Shown piece by piece: positions 16,793 through 25,682 of a stretch of 64,000 nucleotides of DNA. Under the pieces are notes generated by a model, which did not search any database, was not told the DNA's origin, and was given only the letters and a program-made list of their open reading frames with translations. Every line of letters starts with the position of its first letter. The first letter of the stretch is position 1. Position numbers and translations under genes: made by a program. The DNA comes from G963666705 sp963666705 (GTDB taxonomy: Bacteria; Pseudomonadota; Alphaproteobacteria; CADEGL01), in NCBI GenBank assembly GCA_963666705.2, contig CAXXKO010000024.1, positions 276,961 to 340,960 of the forward strand. Direction: 5' to 3'.

Positions 16793-18189
16793 ATGGATAC
16801 GAATTACAGCTATGCGACCGAGGAGCTGCGGGAGAAGGACCGCGACCACCTCATCCATCCGTTCAGCGACCTCGCCGTCAACAAGGCGGAGGGCTGCACC
16901 ATCATCGCCGAGGCCGACGGGGTGCATGTCTACGATTCGGACGGCAACCGGTTCATCGACGGTATCGGCGGGCTGTGGTGCGTCAATATTGGCTACGGGC
17001 GCGAGGAGATGGCCCAGGCCATCGCCGACCAGGTGCGGCGCATCCCCTTCTATTCGGGCTTCGTCAACCTGACCAACCCGCCGGCGGCCGAGCTGGCCGC
17101 CAAGCTCGCAGAATTGGCGCCCGGCAACCTGGAGCGCGTCATGTTCGGCACCGGCGGCTCCATGGCGAACGATTCGGCCGTCCGCATCATCCATCACTAC
17201 TTCAACCGCCTGGGCAAGCCCGAGAAGAAGCACGTGATCTCGCGCGAGCACGCCTACCACGGCAGCACCTACCTGGCGATCGCGCTCACCGGGCCGACCT
17301 ACCACGAGGGCTGGGACGTGGCGAAGGGCTTCATCCACCATATCCCCGAGCCCGACAGCTACCGCCGGCCCGACGGCATGTCGATGGAAGAGTTCTGCGA
17401 CCTGCGGGTCCAGGACCTGGAGGACAAGATCCTCGAGGTCGGGCCCGAGAAGGTGGCCTGCTTCATCGCCGAGCCCATCATGGGGGCGGGCGGCATGATC
17501 GTGCCGCCGCCCGGCTACCAAAAGCGCACCTTCGAGGTGTGCCGCAAGCACGACGTGCTCTACATCTCGGACGAGGTGGTGACGGGCTTCGGGCGCCTCG
17601 GCCACATGTTCGCCTCCCAGGACGTCTTCGGCTTCACGCCCGACGTGCTGACCTGCGCCAAGGGCCTCACCTCGGGCTACCTGCCGCTCTCGGCCACCAT
17701 CCTCTCGGAGGATATCTACGACGTCATCAGCGCGCCGGGCGCGGCCTTCTTCCACGGCTTCACCTATACGGGCCACCCGGTGGCCTGCGCGGCGGGCCTG
17801 AAGAACATCGAGATCCTGGAGCGCGAGGACATCTGCGGCAACGTCCGGCGCACCGGCCCCATGTTCGAGGCGGCGCTCCAAGGCCTGCGCGACCTCGAGC
17901 TCGTGGGCGACGTGCGCGGCAGCCACTTCATGATGTGCATCGAAAGCGTGGGCCGACCGGGCGACGAAGGCGCTCCTTCCCGAGGCTGTCAACGTCGGCA
18001 AGCGTATCGCCGATGCCTGCCAGAAGCGCGGCCTCATCGTGCGCCCCGCTCGGCCACCTCAACATCCTCTCGCCGCCGCTGATCGTGACCGACGCCCAGA
18101 TCGAGGAGATCGCCCAGACCCTGCGCGGCGCCATCCGGGAGACCATGGACGATCTGGCGCGCGAGGGGCTCTGGCAGCCGAAGTCCTAG
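16793..18189 (+). pseudogene. Class III omega-aminotransferase with two frameshifts
   Basis: A PLP aminotransferase of the putrescine/beta-alanine:pyruvate type. ATG 16793 follows a GAAAGGGG ribosome-binding site. The first frame encodes a normal fold to about residue 386, including DEVVTGFGR and the PLP lysine in CAKGLTSGY. Then one extra G in GGG 17950-17952 and one extra C in CCCC 18044-18047 shift the frame twice. Removing both restores a 464-residue protein ending ...LAREGLWQPKS, the expected family length. Both sites are short homopolymers, so sequencing error is as likely as true decay. As given, the gene would be non-functional. Confidence 0.85.
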
Positions 18190-18200
18190 CCGCGCGGGTC

Positions 18201-18962
18201 GTGACCGCCAAGGATCGATTCCCCAGGCAGCGCGCGGACCGGCTGCTGGTCGATCGCGGCCTCGTGGAGACGGGGGCCAAGGCTCGGGCGCTTCTCATGG
18301 CGGGGCAGGTCTATTCGGGCGAGCGGCGGGTCGATAAGGCGGGAGCCATGCTTGCCGCCGACGCGCCGCTCGAGGTCCGTGGCAGCGCGCATCCCTGGGC
18401 CTCGCGCGGCGGCCTCAAGCTCGCCCACGCGCTCGAGCATTTCGCCATTCACCCGGCGGGGCTCGCGGCCCTCGATATCGGCGCCTCGACCGGCGGCTTC
18501 ACCGACGTGCTGCTGGCGCGCGGTGCGGCGCGTGTCTATGCGGTCGATGTGGGCCGGGGCCAGCTCGCCTGGAAGCTGCGCCAGGACGACCGCGTCGTGG
18601 TGCTGGAGCGGACCAACGCCCGCAACCTGACGGCTGGCCAGGTGCCGGAGCCGGTGGGCATCATCACCTGCGACGCGAGCTTCATCGGCCTCGAGACCGT
18701 GTTGCCCGCCACCCTGGCGCTCGCGGCCCCGGGGGCCTTCCTCGTCGCCCTCGTCAAGCCCCAGTTCGAGGTCGGCAAGGGCCGCGTCGGCAAGGGCGGG
18801 GTGGTGCGCGATCCCGCGCTCCGGGCCGCGGTGTGCGAGCGCATCGCCGGCTGGCTCGCGGGCCTCCCGGGCTGGTCCGTCCTCGGCGTGACCGAGAGCC
18901 CGGTGCGCGGCGCCGACGGCAACGTCGAATTCCTCATCGCCGCGCGCCGGGAGGGGGCCTGA
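18201..18962 (+). CDS. tlyA: TlyA family rRNA (cytidine-2'-O)-methyltransferase/hemolysin-like
   Basis: A 253-residue protein with an N-terminal S4 RNA-binding domain (RADRLLVDRGLVETGAKARA) and a FtsJ-like SAM methyltransferase domain: the SAM loop LDIGASTGGFTDVLL at about residue 90, TCDASFI and VKPQFEVGKGRV. TlyA methylates 16S and 23S rRNA ribose. GTG 18201 begins 12 bp after the aminotransferase stop and matches the family start. The stop overlaps the next ATG (TGATG), so tlyA and rlmD are translationally coupled. Confidence 0.9.
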   Translation: MTAKDRFPRQRADRLLVDRGLVETGAKARALLMAGQVYSGERRVDKAGAMLAADAPLEVRGSAHPWASRGGLKLAHALEHFAIHPAGLAALDIGASTGGFTDVLLARGAARVYAVDVGRGQLAWKLRQDDRVVVLERTNARNLTAGQVPEPVGIITCDASFIGLETVLPATLALAAPGAFLVALVKPQFEVGKGRVGKGGVVRDPALRAAVCERIAGWLAGLPGWSVLGVTESPVRGADGNVEFLIAARREGA

Positions 18963-20227
18963 TGGCGAAGCTCGAGGCCGAGCTGGAAATCGCCGAGATC
19001 GGCGCGCGCGGCGACGGCATCGCCGATATGGACGGGGAGCGGGTCTTCGTGTCCTTCACGGTGCCGGGCGACCGGGTGCTCGCGCGCCTGGGCGGCCGGC
19101 GGGGCGACGGGATCGTCGCGCGGGCGACGCGCATCCTGGCCCAGGGCCCGGGCCGGGCCGAGCCCGCCTGCGCCCATTTCGGCGAATGCGGCGGCTGCTC
19201 CCTCCAGCATCTCGACGCCGGCCATTACCGGGATTGGAAGCGCGGCCTCCTCCGCGCGGCCCTCGCGCGGCACGGCATCGAGGCCGATATCGCGCCCCTC
19301 GCGCCGGCCCCTCCGCGGGCGCGCCGGCGGGCCGACCTGACCGCCCTCCGTCGGCCGCAAGGCGTCCTCCTCGGCTTCAACGCGCGGTCGAGCCACCGGG
19401 TGGTGGACATGGTGGAGTGCCACATCCTCGCGCCCGCGATTCTGGCCCTGGTGCCGCATCTGCGCGACCTCCTCGCCCCCCTCCTCGGGCCGGGGGAGCG
19501 GGCGGAGCTGGTGGTGAGCCTGACGGCCAGCGGGCTCGACCTGTTGTTCGTCTCGGCCGCAGCGCTCGGCCTCGCGGGGCGCGAGCGCCTGGCCACCTTC
19601 GCGGCCGATCACGGTCTCGCGCGCATATCCCACCGCCACCCCAAGCAGGGCGGGCCGGAGACGGTGGCGGCATTGCGCCCGGTCCAAGCGGTCTTCGGCG
19701 GCGTCGCCGTGCCCCTGCCGGCCGGCGCCTTCCTCCAGGCGACGGCGGCGGGGGAGGCGTTGCTCGTCGAGGCGGTGGTGGCTGGCGCGCGGGGGGCCAA
19801 ACGCATCGCCGACCTCTATTGCGGCTGCGGCACCTTCACCTTTCCCCTCGCGAAGGAGGCCCGGGTGTGGGCCATCGACGGGCTCGACTGGCAGGTCAGG
19901 GCGGTGGAACGCGCGGCGCGCGACGCCGGCCTCCATGGCGTGGTGGCCGAGTGCCGCAACCTCGACCGCAAGCCCCTCTCGGCGGGCGATCTCGACCGCA
20001 TCGACATGGCCCTGTTCGACCCGCCGCGCGCGGGCGCCAAGGCGCAGGCCGAGACACTGGCCGGCTCGGCCGTGCCCGTCGTGGTCGCCGTTTCCTGCAA
20101 CCCCGCCACCTTTGCCCGCGACGCGCGCATCCTCACCGATGGCGGCTACGGGCTCACGCGCATCCTGCCCATCGACCAGTTCCCCTGGTCCCCGCACTTG
20201 GAGCTGGTCGCGACCTTCCGGCGTTAG
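18962..20227 (+). CDS. rlmD: 23S rRNA (uracil-C5)-methyltransferase, RlmD/TrmA family
   Basis: A 421-residue RNA m5U methyltransferase with an N-terminal TRAM domain. The iron-sulfur cysteines are CAHFGECGGC (C-x5-C-x2-C) at about residues 76-85, with a fourth Cys in MVECHI. The SAM motif is ADLYCGCGTFTFPLA, DPPRAG follows, and the nucleophilic Cys is in VAVSCNPATFARD. The product is probably m5U in 23S rRNA. It is coupled to tlyA by a TGATG overlap. Confidence 0.9.
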   Translation: MAKLEAELEIAEIGARGDGIADMDGERVFVSFTVPGDRVLARLGGRRGDGIVARATRILAQGPGRAEPACAHFGECGGCSLQHLDAGHYRDWKRGLLRAALARHGIEADIAPLAPAPPRARRRADLTALRRPQGVLLGFNARSSHRVVDMVECHILAPAILALVPHLRDLLAPLLGPGERAELVVSLTASGLDLLFVSAAALGLAGRERLATFAADHGLARISHRHPKQGGPETVAALRPVQAVFGGVAVPLPAGAFLQATAAGEALLVEAVVAGARGAKRIADLYCGCGTFTFPLAKEARVWAIDGLDWQVRAVERAARDAGLHGVVAECRNLDRKPLSAGDLDRIDMALFDPPRAGAKAQAETLAGSAVPVVVAVSCNPATFARDARILTDGGYGLTRILPIDQFPWSPHLELVATFRR

Positions 20228-20315
20228 AACGAGCGGGCCGGCCGCTTGTCACGCCCCTTGGTCGGCCCTCATACTCGGCCGCCCCCACGATTTCGGCACC
20301 AGGGAACGGCGCGAC

Positions 20316-21524
20316 ATGGACGTTCGGCTCGACGAATCCCAAGCGGCCCTGCGCGACCGGGCACGGGAGGTGGCGACGGCGGTGATAGCACCCCGCGCGG
20401 CCGAGATCGACCGGTTCGAGGAATACCCCTGGGACAACGTGGGCGCACTCGTGGACGCGGGCTTCGTCGGCACGACAATCCCGCCCGCCTATGGCGGCGC
20501 GGGCCGCTCCTACCTCGATGCGGCGATCGTCATCGAGGAGATGGCGAAAGTCTGCGGCGTCACCGGGCGCATCGCGGTCGAGACCAACATGGGCGCCATC
20601 GGCGCCATCATGGAATATGGCAGCGAGGAGCAGAAGAAGCTCGCCGCCGATCTGGTGCTGGGTGGCGACAAGCCCGCCATCTGCATCACCGAGCCCGGTG
20701 CGGGCAGCGCCGCGACGGAGATGGCCACCCGGGCCGAGAAGCGCGGCAACACCTATGTGCTCAATGGCACCAAGCACTGGATCACGGGCGGTGGCGTCTC
20801 GCGCCTCCACCTCGTCTTCGCCCGGGTCTTCGGCGAGGATGGCGAGGAGGAGGGCATTGGCGCCTTCATCGCCCTGCGGGGTGAGACCGAGGGCCTGGTG
20901 ATCGGCCGGCGCGAGCCCACCATGGGCCTGTGCGGCATCCCGGAGACCGAGGTGCGGTTCGAGGACATGGCGCTCCCGCCCGCCATGATGCTGGTCCCGC
21001 CGCGCGGCCTCGGGAAGGGCTTCGCGGACCTCATGGCCGCCTACAACGCCCAGCGCGTGGGCGCGGGCACGGTGGCGCTCGGCTTGGCGCAGGGGGCCTA
21101 CGAGCTGGCCCTCGACCATGCCCGCGAGCGCGAGCAGTTCGGCCGCCCCATCTATGAGTTCCAGGGCCTGCAATGGATGCTGGCGGACATGAGCATCCAG
21201 TTGGCGGCGGCGCGCGCACTGATCCACGGCGCCGCGGTGAGCGCCGGCGGCGCCTCGCCCTTCCCCGACCCGCTCCAGGCCGCCCAGGCCAAGATCTTCG
21301 CCTCAGAGATGGCGATCCGCGTCACCAATGACGCCCTCCAGGTCTTCGGCGCCGCCGGCTATTCCCGCAACCGGCCCGTGGAGCGCATGGTGCGCGACGC
21401 CCGCATGTTCACCATCGGCGGCGGCACGGCCCAGATCCTGCGCACCCTCGTCGCCTCCCGCATCCTCGAGCGGCGGTTGCCCCAGACGCGTGACGGGTTC
21501 ACGAAGCTGGCGGCGCGGAAGTAG
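20316..21524 (+). CDS. Acyl-CoA dehydrogenase family protein
   Basis: A 402-residue flavoprotein with the three ACAD domains. Seen are ITEPGAGSAATEM (substrate/FAD region), WITGGG, the helix REREQFGRPIYEFQGLQW and the FAD-adenine loop DALQVFGAAGYSRNRPVERMVRDA. The usual YEGT catalytic glutamate position reads IGGGT, so the catalytic base is either elsewhere or missing. It should oxidise an acyl-CoA at the alpha-beta bond and pass electrons to ETF. It is convergent with the AhpD-like gene across a perfect palindrome. Confidence 0.88.
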   Translation: MDVRLDESQAALRDRAREVATAVIAPRAAEIDRFEEYPWDNVGALVDAGFVGTTIPPAYGGAGRSYLDAAIVIEEMAKVCGVTGRIAVETNMGAIGAIMEYGSEEQKKLAADLVLGGDKPAICITEPGAGSAATEMATRAEKRGNTYVLNGTKHWITGGGVSRLHLVFARVFGEDGEEEGIGAFIALRGETEGLVIGRREPTMGLCGIPETEVRFEDMALPPAMMLVPPRGLGKGFADLMAAYNAQRVGAGTVALGLAQGAYELALDHAREREQFGRPIYEFQGLQWMLADMSIQLAAARALIHGAAVSAGGASPFPDPLQAAQAKIFASEMAIRVTNDALQVFGAAGYSRNRPVERMVRDARMFTIGGGTAQILRTLVASRILERRLPQTRDGFTKLAARK

Positions 21525-21538
21525 GCCGTACGGCCTAC
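21521..21538. repeat. Perfect 18-bp palindrome joining two convergent stop codons
   Basis: GTAGGCCGTACGGCCTAC is self-complementary over 18 bases. The TAG at 21522-21524 ends the acyl-CoA dehydrogenase, and the complementary TAG at 21535-21537 ends the convergent AhpD-like gene. It may act as a compact bidirectional transcription stop, although no T-tract follows. Confidence 0.6.
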
Positions 21539-22107
21539 CGGTCCATGGTGTGGTATTCGCGGTTGGGCATCATGTCGACGCCCTGGGCCATGCGGTTGGT
21601 GTAGTTGAAGAAGGCGATGGTCTCGCACAAGTCCCAGTAGGCGGTGCCGTGGATGCCGGCCTTCTTCAGCGCGTGGCGGTCGGCCTCGTCGATCTCGGCC
21701 GGCCGCTCGGTCATCTTCCAGGCGAAGTCGAGCATGGCGCGCTCGCGCGCCGGCAGGGGTGCCGTACGGTAGTTCATGACCAGCATCTCGCCGAGCTCGG
21801 GGTCGCCCGAGAGCCGGCGCACGGCCTGGCCGTGGGCGACGAGGCAGTAGTAGCAGCGGTTGGCGGCCGAGACGGTGACCGCCACCATCTCGCGCTCGAG
21901 CTTGGTCAGCTCCGAGTCCCCGAGCATGATGGCGTTGTAGGTGGCGATGAAGTTGCGCAGCCGCTCGGGCCGCAGCGCGAAGGCGCGGATCACGTTTGGC
22001 ACCAGGCCGAGCTTCTCCTCGCAGACACGCATGTATTTCCGCAAATCGGCGTCGAGGGACTCGAGGTCGGGGACGGGCAGGATGTGGATGTGGTCGGGCT
22101 GTGGCAA
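21535..22107 (-). CDS. Peroxidase-related (AhpD-like) protein
   Basis: A 190-residue helical protein of the carboxymuconolactone decarboxylase/AhpD superfamily. The redox motif is CYYCLVAHG (CxxC plus His) at about residue 88, as in alkylhydroperoxidase-type disulfide reductases. The proposed start is TTG 22107: GGAGAGG lies 6 bases upstream, and homology starts just after it. An in-frame ATG at 22170 would add an atypical leader. The function is probably peroxide or organic hydroperoxide reduction. Confidence 0.82.
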   Translation of the reverse strand: MPQPDHIHILPVPDLESLDADLRKYMRVCEEKLGLVPNVIRAFALRPERLRNFIATYNAIMLGDSELTKLEREMVAVTVSAANRCYYCLVAHGQAVRRLSGDPELGEMLVMNYRTAPLPARERAMLDFAWKMTERPAEIDEADRHALKKAGIHGTAYWDLCETIAFFNYTNRMAQGVDMMPNREYHTMDR

Positions 22108-22176
22108 GGAACCTCTCCTTTCTCGCGTATTCGTTACAGAAAATTGGGTGCCCGCACCGGGCTCAGGCACGGCTCG

Positions 22177-23259
22177 TCACCCGCATTGGGCGCGGTGGCG
22201 CAGGACCTGGTCGGCGAGGACGCAGGCCACCATGGCCTCGCCCACGGGCACCGCGCGGATGCCGACGCAGGGGTCGTGGCGGCCGGTGGTGCGCACTTCC
22301 ACCTCCTCGCCCCCGAGGGTCACGCCGCGCCTGGGGATGGGCAGCGAGCTCGTGGGCTTGACGGCGAAACGGGCGACGATGTCCTGGCCCGTGCCGATGC
22401 CGCCGAGGATGCCGCCGGCGCGGTTCGAAAGGAAGGTGACGCGCTCCCCCGCCATGCGCATCTCGTCATGCGCGTCCTCGCCCGGCGTGGCGGCGGCCGC
22501 GAAGCCGTCGCCGATCTCCACCCCCTTGACCGCGTTGATGCTCATGAGCGCTGCGGCCAGCTCGGCGTCGAGCTTGCCGTATACGGGCTCGCCCAGGCCG
22601 GCGGGCAGGCCGGCGGCGTGGACCTCGATCACCGCGCCCGCCGAGGAGCCGGCCTTGCGCACCCCATCCAGGTACGCTTCCCATTCGGCGGCGGCCGTGG
22701 CGTCCGGGCACCAGAAGGGGTTCTGCTCCACCGCCGCCCAATCCCAGCGCGCGCGGTCGACGGCATGGGGCCCCATCTGGACGAGCGCGCCACGGATGCT
22801 CACCGGGGCACCCAGCACCTGGTCGAGCACCTTGCGCGCGACGGCGCCGGCGGCCACCCGCGCGGCCGTCTCCCGGGCCGAGGCGCGGCCGCCCCCGCGA
22901 AAGTCGCGGATGCCGTACTTGGCCCAGTAGGTGTAGTCGGCATGGCCGGGGCGGAAGCGGTCGGCGATGTCCGTGTAGTCGCGCGCGCGCTGGTCCAGGT
23001 TCTCGATCAGGAGCGATATGGGCGTGCCCGTGGTCTCGCCCTCGAAGGTACCGGAGAGGATGCGCACCACGTCCGGCTCCTGGCGCTGGCTGGTGTGGCG
23101 CGACTGGCCGGGCCGGCGGCGGTCGAGCCAGCGCTGGATGTCGGGCTCGGCCAGGGGGATGCGGGGCGGCGCGCCATCGACGACGCAGCCGATGGCGGGC
23201 CCGTGGCTCTCGCCCCAGGTGGTGAACCGGAACAGGCGGCCGAAGCTGTTGGCGGACAT
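22177..23259 (-). CDS. aroC: Chorismate synthase
   Basis: A 360-residue enzyme that converts EPSP to chorismate with reduced FMN, the last step of the shikimate pathway. Signatures: the N-terminal GRLFRFTTWGESHGPAIG, the RPGHADYTYWAKYG region and RDFRGGGRASARETAARVA at about residue 125. Length is normal and ATG 23259 fits the family. It lies 16 bp downstream of fabI on the same strand, a usual alphaproteobacterial arrangement. Confidence 0.96.
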   Translation of the reverse strand: MSANSFGRLFRFTTWGESHGPAIGCVVDGAPPRIPLAEPDIQRWLDRRRPGQSRHTSQRQEPDVVRILSGTFEGETTGTPISLLIENLDQRARDYTDIADRFRPGHADYTYWAKYGIRDFRGGGRASARETAARVAAGAVARKVLDQVLGAPVSIRGALVQMGPHAVDRARWDWAAVEQNPFWCPDATAAAEWEAYLDGVRKAGSSAGAVIEVHAAGLPAGLGEPVYGKLDAELAAALMSINAVKGVEIGDGFAAAATPGEDAHDEMRMAGERVTFLSNRAGGILGGIGTGQDIVARFAVKPTSSLPIPRRGVTLGGEEVEVRTTGRHDPCVGIRAVPVGEAMVACVLADQVLRHRAQCG

Positions 23260-23275
23260 GGGATCGTGCCCGGGG

Positions 23276-24115
23276 TCAGGCCTTGGGCGCGAACTCGCCG
23301 ATCAGGTCGCGCACCTCGCTCGCTGCATCGACGGCCATCATGCCGACCACGTGGTAGCCACAGTCCACGTGGTGGGTCTCGCCCGTGACGGCGCTGCCGA
23401 GGTCGCTCAAGAGATAGAGGCCGGTCGAGCCCACTTCCTCGGTGGTCACGTTGCGCTTGAGCGGGGCGTTGAGCTCGTTCCACTTGAGGATATAGCGGAA
23501 ATCGCCGATGCCCGAGGCGGCGAGGGTCTTGATCGGCCCCGCCGAGATGGCGTTCACGCGGATGCCCTGGCCGCCGAGATCGACGGCGAGGTAGCGCACG
23601 CTCGCCTCCAGCGCCGCCTTGGCCACGCCCATGACGTTGTAATGGGGCATCACCCGCTCCGCCCCGTAGTAGGTGAGGGTCAGGAGGCTGCCGCCTTCGG
23701 GCATGATGGCCGACGCGCGGCGGCACATGTCGGTGAAGGAGAAGCAGGAGATGTCGAGGGTGCGCGTGAAGTTGTCGCGCGTGGTGTCGAGATACTGGCC
23801 CTTGAGCTGGTCCTTGTCGGAATAGGCGATGGCGTGAACGGCGAAATCGATTCCGCCCCAGCGCGCGCCGAGTGCTGCGAATAGGGCGTCGAGGCTATCC
23901 GGGTCGGTCACGTCGCAGGGCATGACGAAGTCCGAGCCCACGGAATCGGCGAGCGGGCGCACGCGCCGCTCCAACGCCTCGCCCTGGAAGGTGAAGGCAA
24001 TCTCCGCGCCCTCGAGCGCGACCGCGCGCGCAATCCCCCAGGCGATCGAGCGCTCGTTGGCGACACCCATCACCAGGCCCCGCTTGCCGGCCATGAGGCC
24101 GTCTCTCGAGGTCAT
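23276..24115 (-). CDS. fabI: Enoyl-[acyl-carrier-protein] reductase (NADH)
   Basis: A 279-residue FabI, which reduces trans-2-enoyl-ACP in fatty-acid elongation. Features: the N-terminal GKRGLVMGVANERSIAWGIA dinucleotide region, the catalytic Tyr/Lys pair in YNVMGVAKA (Y-x6-K) and the GPIKTLAASGI loop. ATG 24115 was chosen because it starts MTSRDGLMAGKRG; the frame is open upstream through non-coding sequence. It probably forms a unit with aroC. It is the target class of triclosan-type inhibitors. Confidence 0.94.
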   Translation of the reverse strand: MTSRDGLMAGKRGLVMGVANERSIAWGIARAVALEGAEIAFTFQGEALERRVRPLADSVGSDFVMPCDVTDPDSLDALFAALGARWGGIDFAVHAIAYSDKDQLKGQYLDTTRDNFTRTLDISCFSFTDMCRRASAIMPEGGSLLTLTYYGAERVMPHYNVMGVAKAALEASVRYLAVDLGGQGIRVNAISAGPIKTLAASGIGDFRYILKWNELNAPLKRNVTTEEVGSTGLYLLSDLGSAVTGETHHVDCGYHVVGMMAVDAASEVRDLIGEFAPKA

Positions 24116-24216
24116 GGAAAGCTCCCCTCTACCGCTACCCCTCAGGCGGCGGCATCCTACACAAAAGGTCGGGGCAGGTGAAGGCGAGCGCGGGGCGCCC
24201 GGTGCACGGACATACG

Positions 24217-24245
24217 AAAGGCGCCGCGCCCCGACGGGGCGCGGG
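24217..24245 (-). terminator. Rho-independent terminator of the lipoprotein gene
   Basis: CCGCGCCCCG (24224-24233) and CGGGGCGCGG (24235-24244) form a perfect 10-bp stem around a single central base, so a few central bases open as a loop. Read on the minus strand it lies 26 bp after the lipoprotein stop, with CTTTCG beyond the stem. It also separates that gene from fabI. Confidence 0.65.
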
Positions 24246-24269
24246 CCTTGGGTATTCCCTAGCCGCAGC

Positions 24270-24752
24270 CTACTGGACGATCTGCCAGGTGCCGTCCGCT
24301 TGGCGGCAGGCCGTGCCGTAAGCTTCCTCCGCCCGGCCACCCACGACGATGGTCTGGGTGAACTCCCGGCAGGGCAGGCCCGAGGCGTTCTGGAAGGTGC
24401 GCGTGGACGTCACCGATCCGGAATTGCCAGAATCCGGGTTCTGCCACGACGAAGTGCTGCCGGTCGAGGAGGCTTCCAGGCTCTGCTGCGTCGTCTGATT
24501 GGCGTACTCGCGGTCGTTCTGGTCGAGCACGTTGCCGACCGCGCCGCCGAGCAGGCCGCCGAACAGCACGCCGGCGGCGATGCCGGTCGCACCCCCGCCC
24601 AGTTGGGAGGCCAGAAGGCCGCCGCCCGCGGCGCCGGCGAGCGCGCCGATGGTGGTCTTGGTCCCGACGCCTGTCTGGTCGTATTGCTGTTGCGTGCAGC
24701 CGATGACGCTAACCGCCACGATGGCCACGAGGAGTAACTTCATGGGTTTCAT
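24270..24752 (-). CDS. 17-kDa surface antigen-type glycine-zipper lipoprotein
   Basis: A 160-residue outer-membrane lipoprotein. The signal peptide ends in a lipobox, VIGC, with Cys19. A glycine-zipper segment (about residues 35-75: GALAGAAGGGLLASQLGGG and GGLLGGAVG) follows. The C-terminal domain ends YGTACRQADGTWQIVQ, typical of rickettsial 17-kDa antigen-like proteins. ATG 24752 has GGAGAAGG upstream; a second ATG follows three codons later. The role is probably structural in the envelope. Confidence 0.85.
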   Translation of the reverse strand: MKPMKLLLVAIVAVSVIGCTQQQYDQTGVGTKTTIGALAGAAGGGLLASQLGGGATGIAAGVLFGGLLGGAVGNVLDQNDREYANQTTQQSLEASSTGSTSSWQNPDSGNSGSVTSTRTFQNASGLPCREFTQTIVVGGRAEEAYGTACRQADGTWQIVQ

Positions 24753-25062
24753 TGTCTAAACCTTCTCCCAGCTCCAGTCTTAAATCCGAACGCTATCATC
24801 CTCCGAAACACCCGGCCAGTCGCGCCCTTCTTGCGAGATTCGATATTAACGGTAAGGGCGTCACGGTCGAGTCATTATATTGTGCCATTATGCTCGCGGT
24901 TAAACCCCTGTTTTTCAATTTGGTTATGGGGCGCCCAGACGGCGGATTCGGGCCCTCGCGCCGTAGCCGCGGGAAAAGAGCGCTGGCCGGCCTTGCATTT
25001 GGTGCCGGCCGGGCTAGAAATAGCCCCCTATGGCGCCCTGAGCCGTCCCGGGAGATATCTTT
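24753..25062. other. Intergenic region between divergent lipoprotein and pdxH genes
   Basis: About 310 bp without a recognisable gene. It is AT-richer than its surroundings at 24840-24930, fitting promoters for both divergent genes. A short hairpin lies at 25011-25026: GGGCTA, a GAAA loop, TAGCCC, 36 bp before the pdxH start. I could not define a known riboswitch. Confidence 0.5.
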
Positions 25063-25653
25063 ATGAGCGCGACCGCGGCCCAAGAGCCCTTCGAGCTGTT
25101 CGAGAGCTGGTACGCCGAGGCCAAGGCGGCCGAGCCCGGCGACCCGGAAGCCATGACCGTTGCCACGGCCACGCCCGACGGGCGGCCCTCGGCGCGGATG
25201 GTCCTGCTCAAGGGACTGGACGACCGCGGCTTCGTCTTCTACTCCAATACCGAGAGCCGCAAGGGCATCGAGCTTCTCGCCAACCGCCAGGGCGCCATCC
25301 TCTTTCATTGGAAGTCGTTGCGCCGCCAGGTGCGCGCGGTGGGCGCAATCGAGGTCGTGAGCGACGAAGAGGCCGATGCCTATTTTGGCTCCCGCGCCCG
25401 CGGCAGCCAGATCGGCGCCTGGGCCTCGGATCAGTCGCGCCCGCTCGAAAGCCGCCTTGCGCTCGAGAAGCGGGTGGCCAAGCTCGCCGCCAGGTTCGGC
25501 CTCCGCAAGGTGCCGCGGCCGCCGCACTGGACCGGCTTCCGCCTCATTCCCGACGAGCTCGAATTCTGGCGCGACGGCGCCTTCCGACTGCATCACCGGC
25601 TGGCCTATTACCGTGAGGACGACGGCTGGCGCACCGCGCAGCTCTATCCCTGA
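25063..25653 (+). CDS. pdxH: Pyridoxamine 5'-phosphate oxidase
   Basis: A 196-residue FMN enzyme making pyridoxal 5'-phosphate from PNP or PMP. Seen are the FMN-binding RPSARMVLLKG and FVFYSNTESRKG segments, SRARGSQIGAWASDQS and the C-terminal signature ELEFWRDGAFRLHHR with W and R substrate contacts. ATG 25063 gives a slightly short but complete protein. Confidence 0.95.
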   Translation: MSATAAQEPFELFESWYAEAKAAEPGDPEAMTVATATPDGRPSARMVLLKGLDDRGFVFYSNTESRKGIELLANRQGAILFHWKSLRRQVRAVGAIEVVSDEEADAYFGSRARGSQIGAWASDQSRPLESRLALEKRVAKLAARFGLRKVPRPPHWTGFRLIPDELEFWRDGAFRLHHRLAYYREDDGWRTAQLYP

Positions 25654-25682
25654 TAGGCGGGACGGGCGGGGACCCATGAGCG

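Noticed and set aside
24840..24930. Possible small gene in the AT-rich lipoprotein-pdxH spacer
   Set aside because: Open frames have no ribosome-binding site, no family resemblance and overlap the likely promoters.
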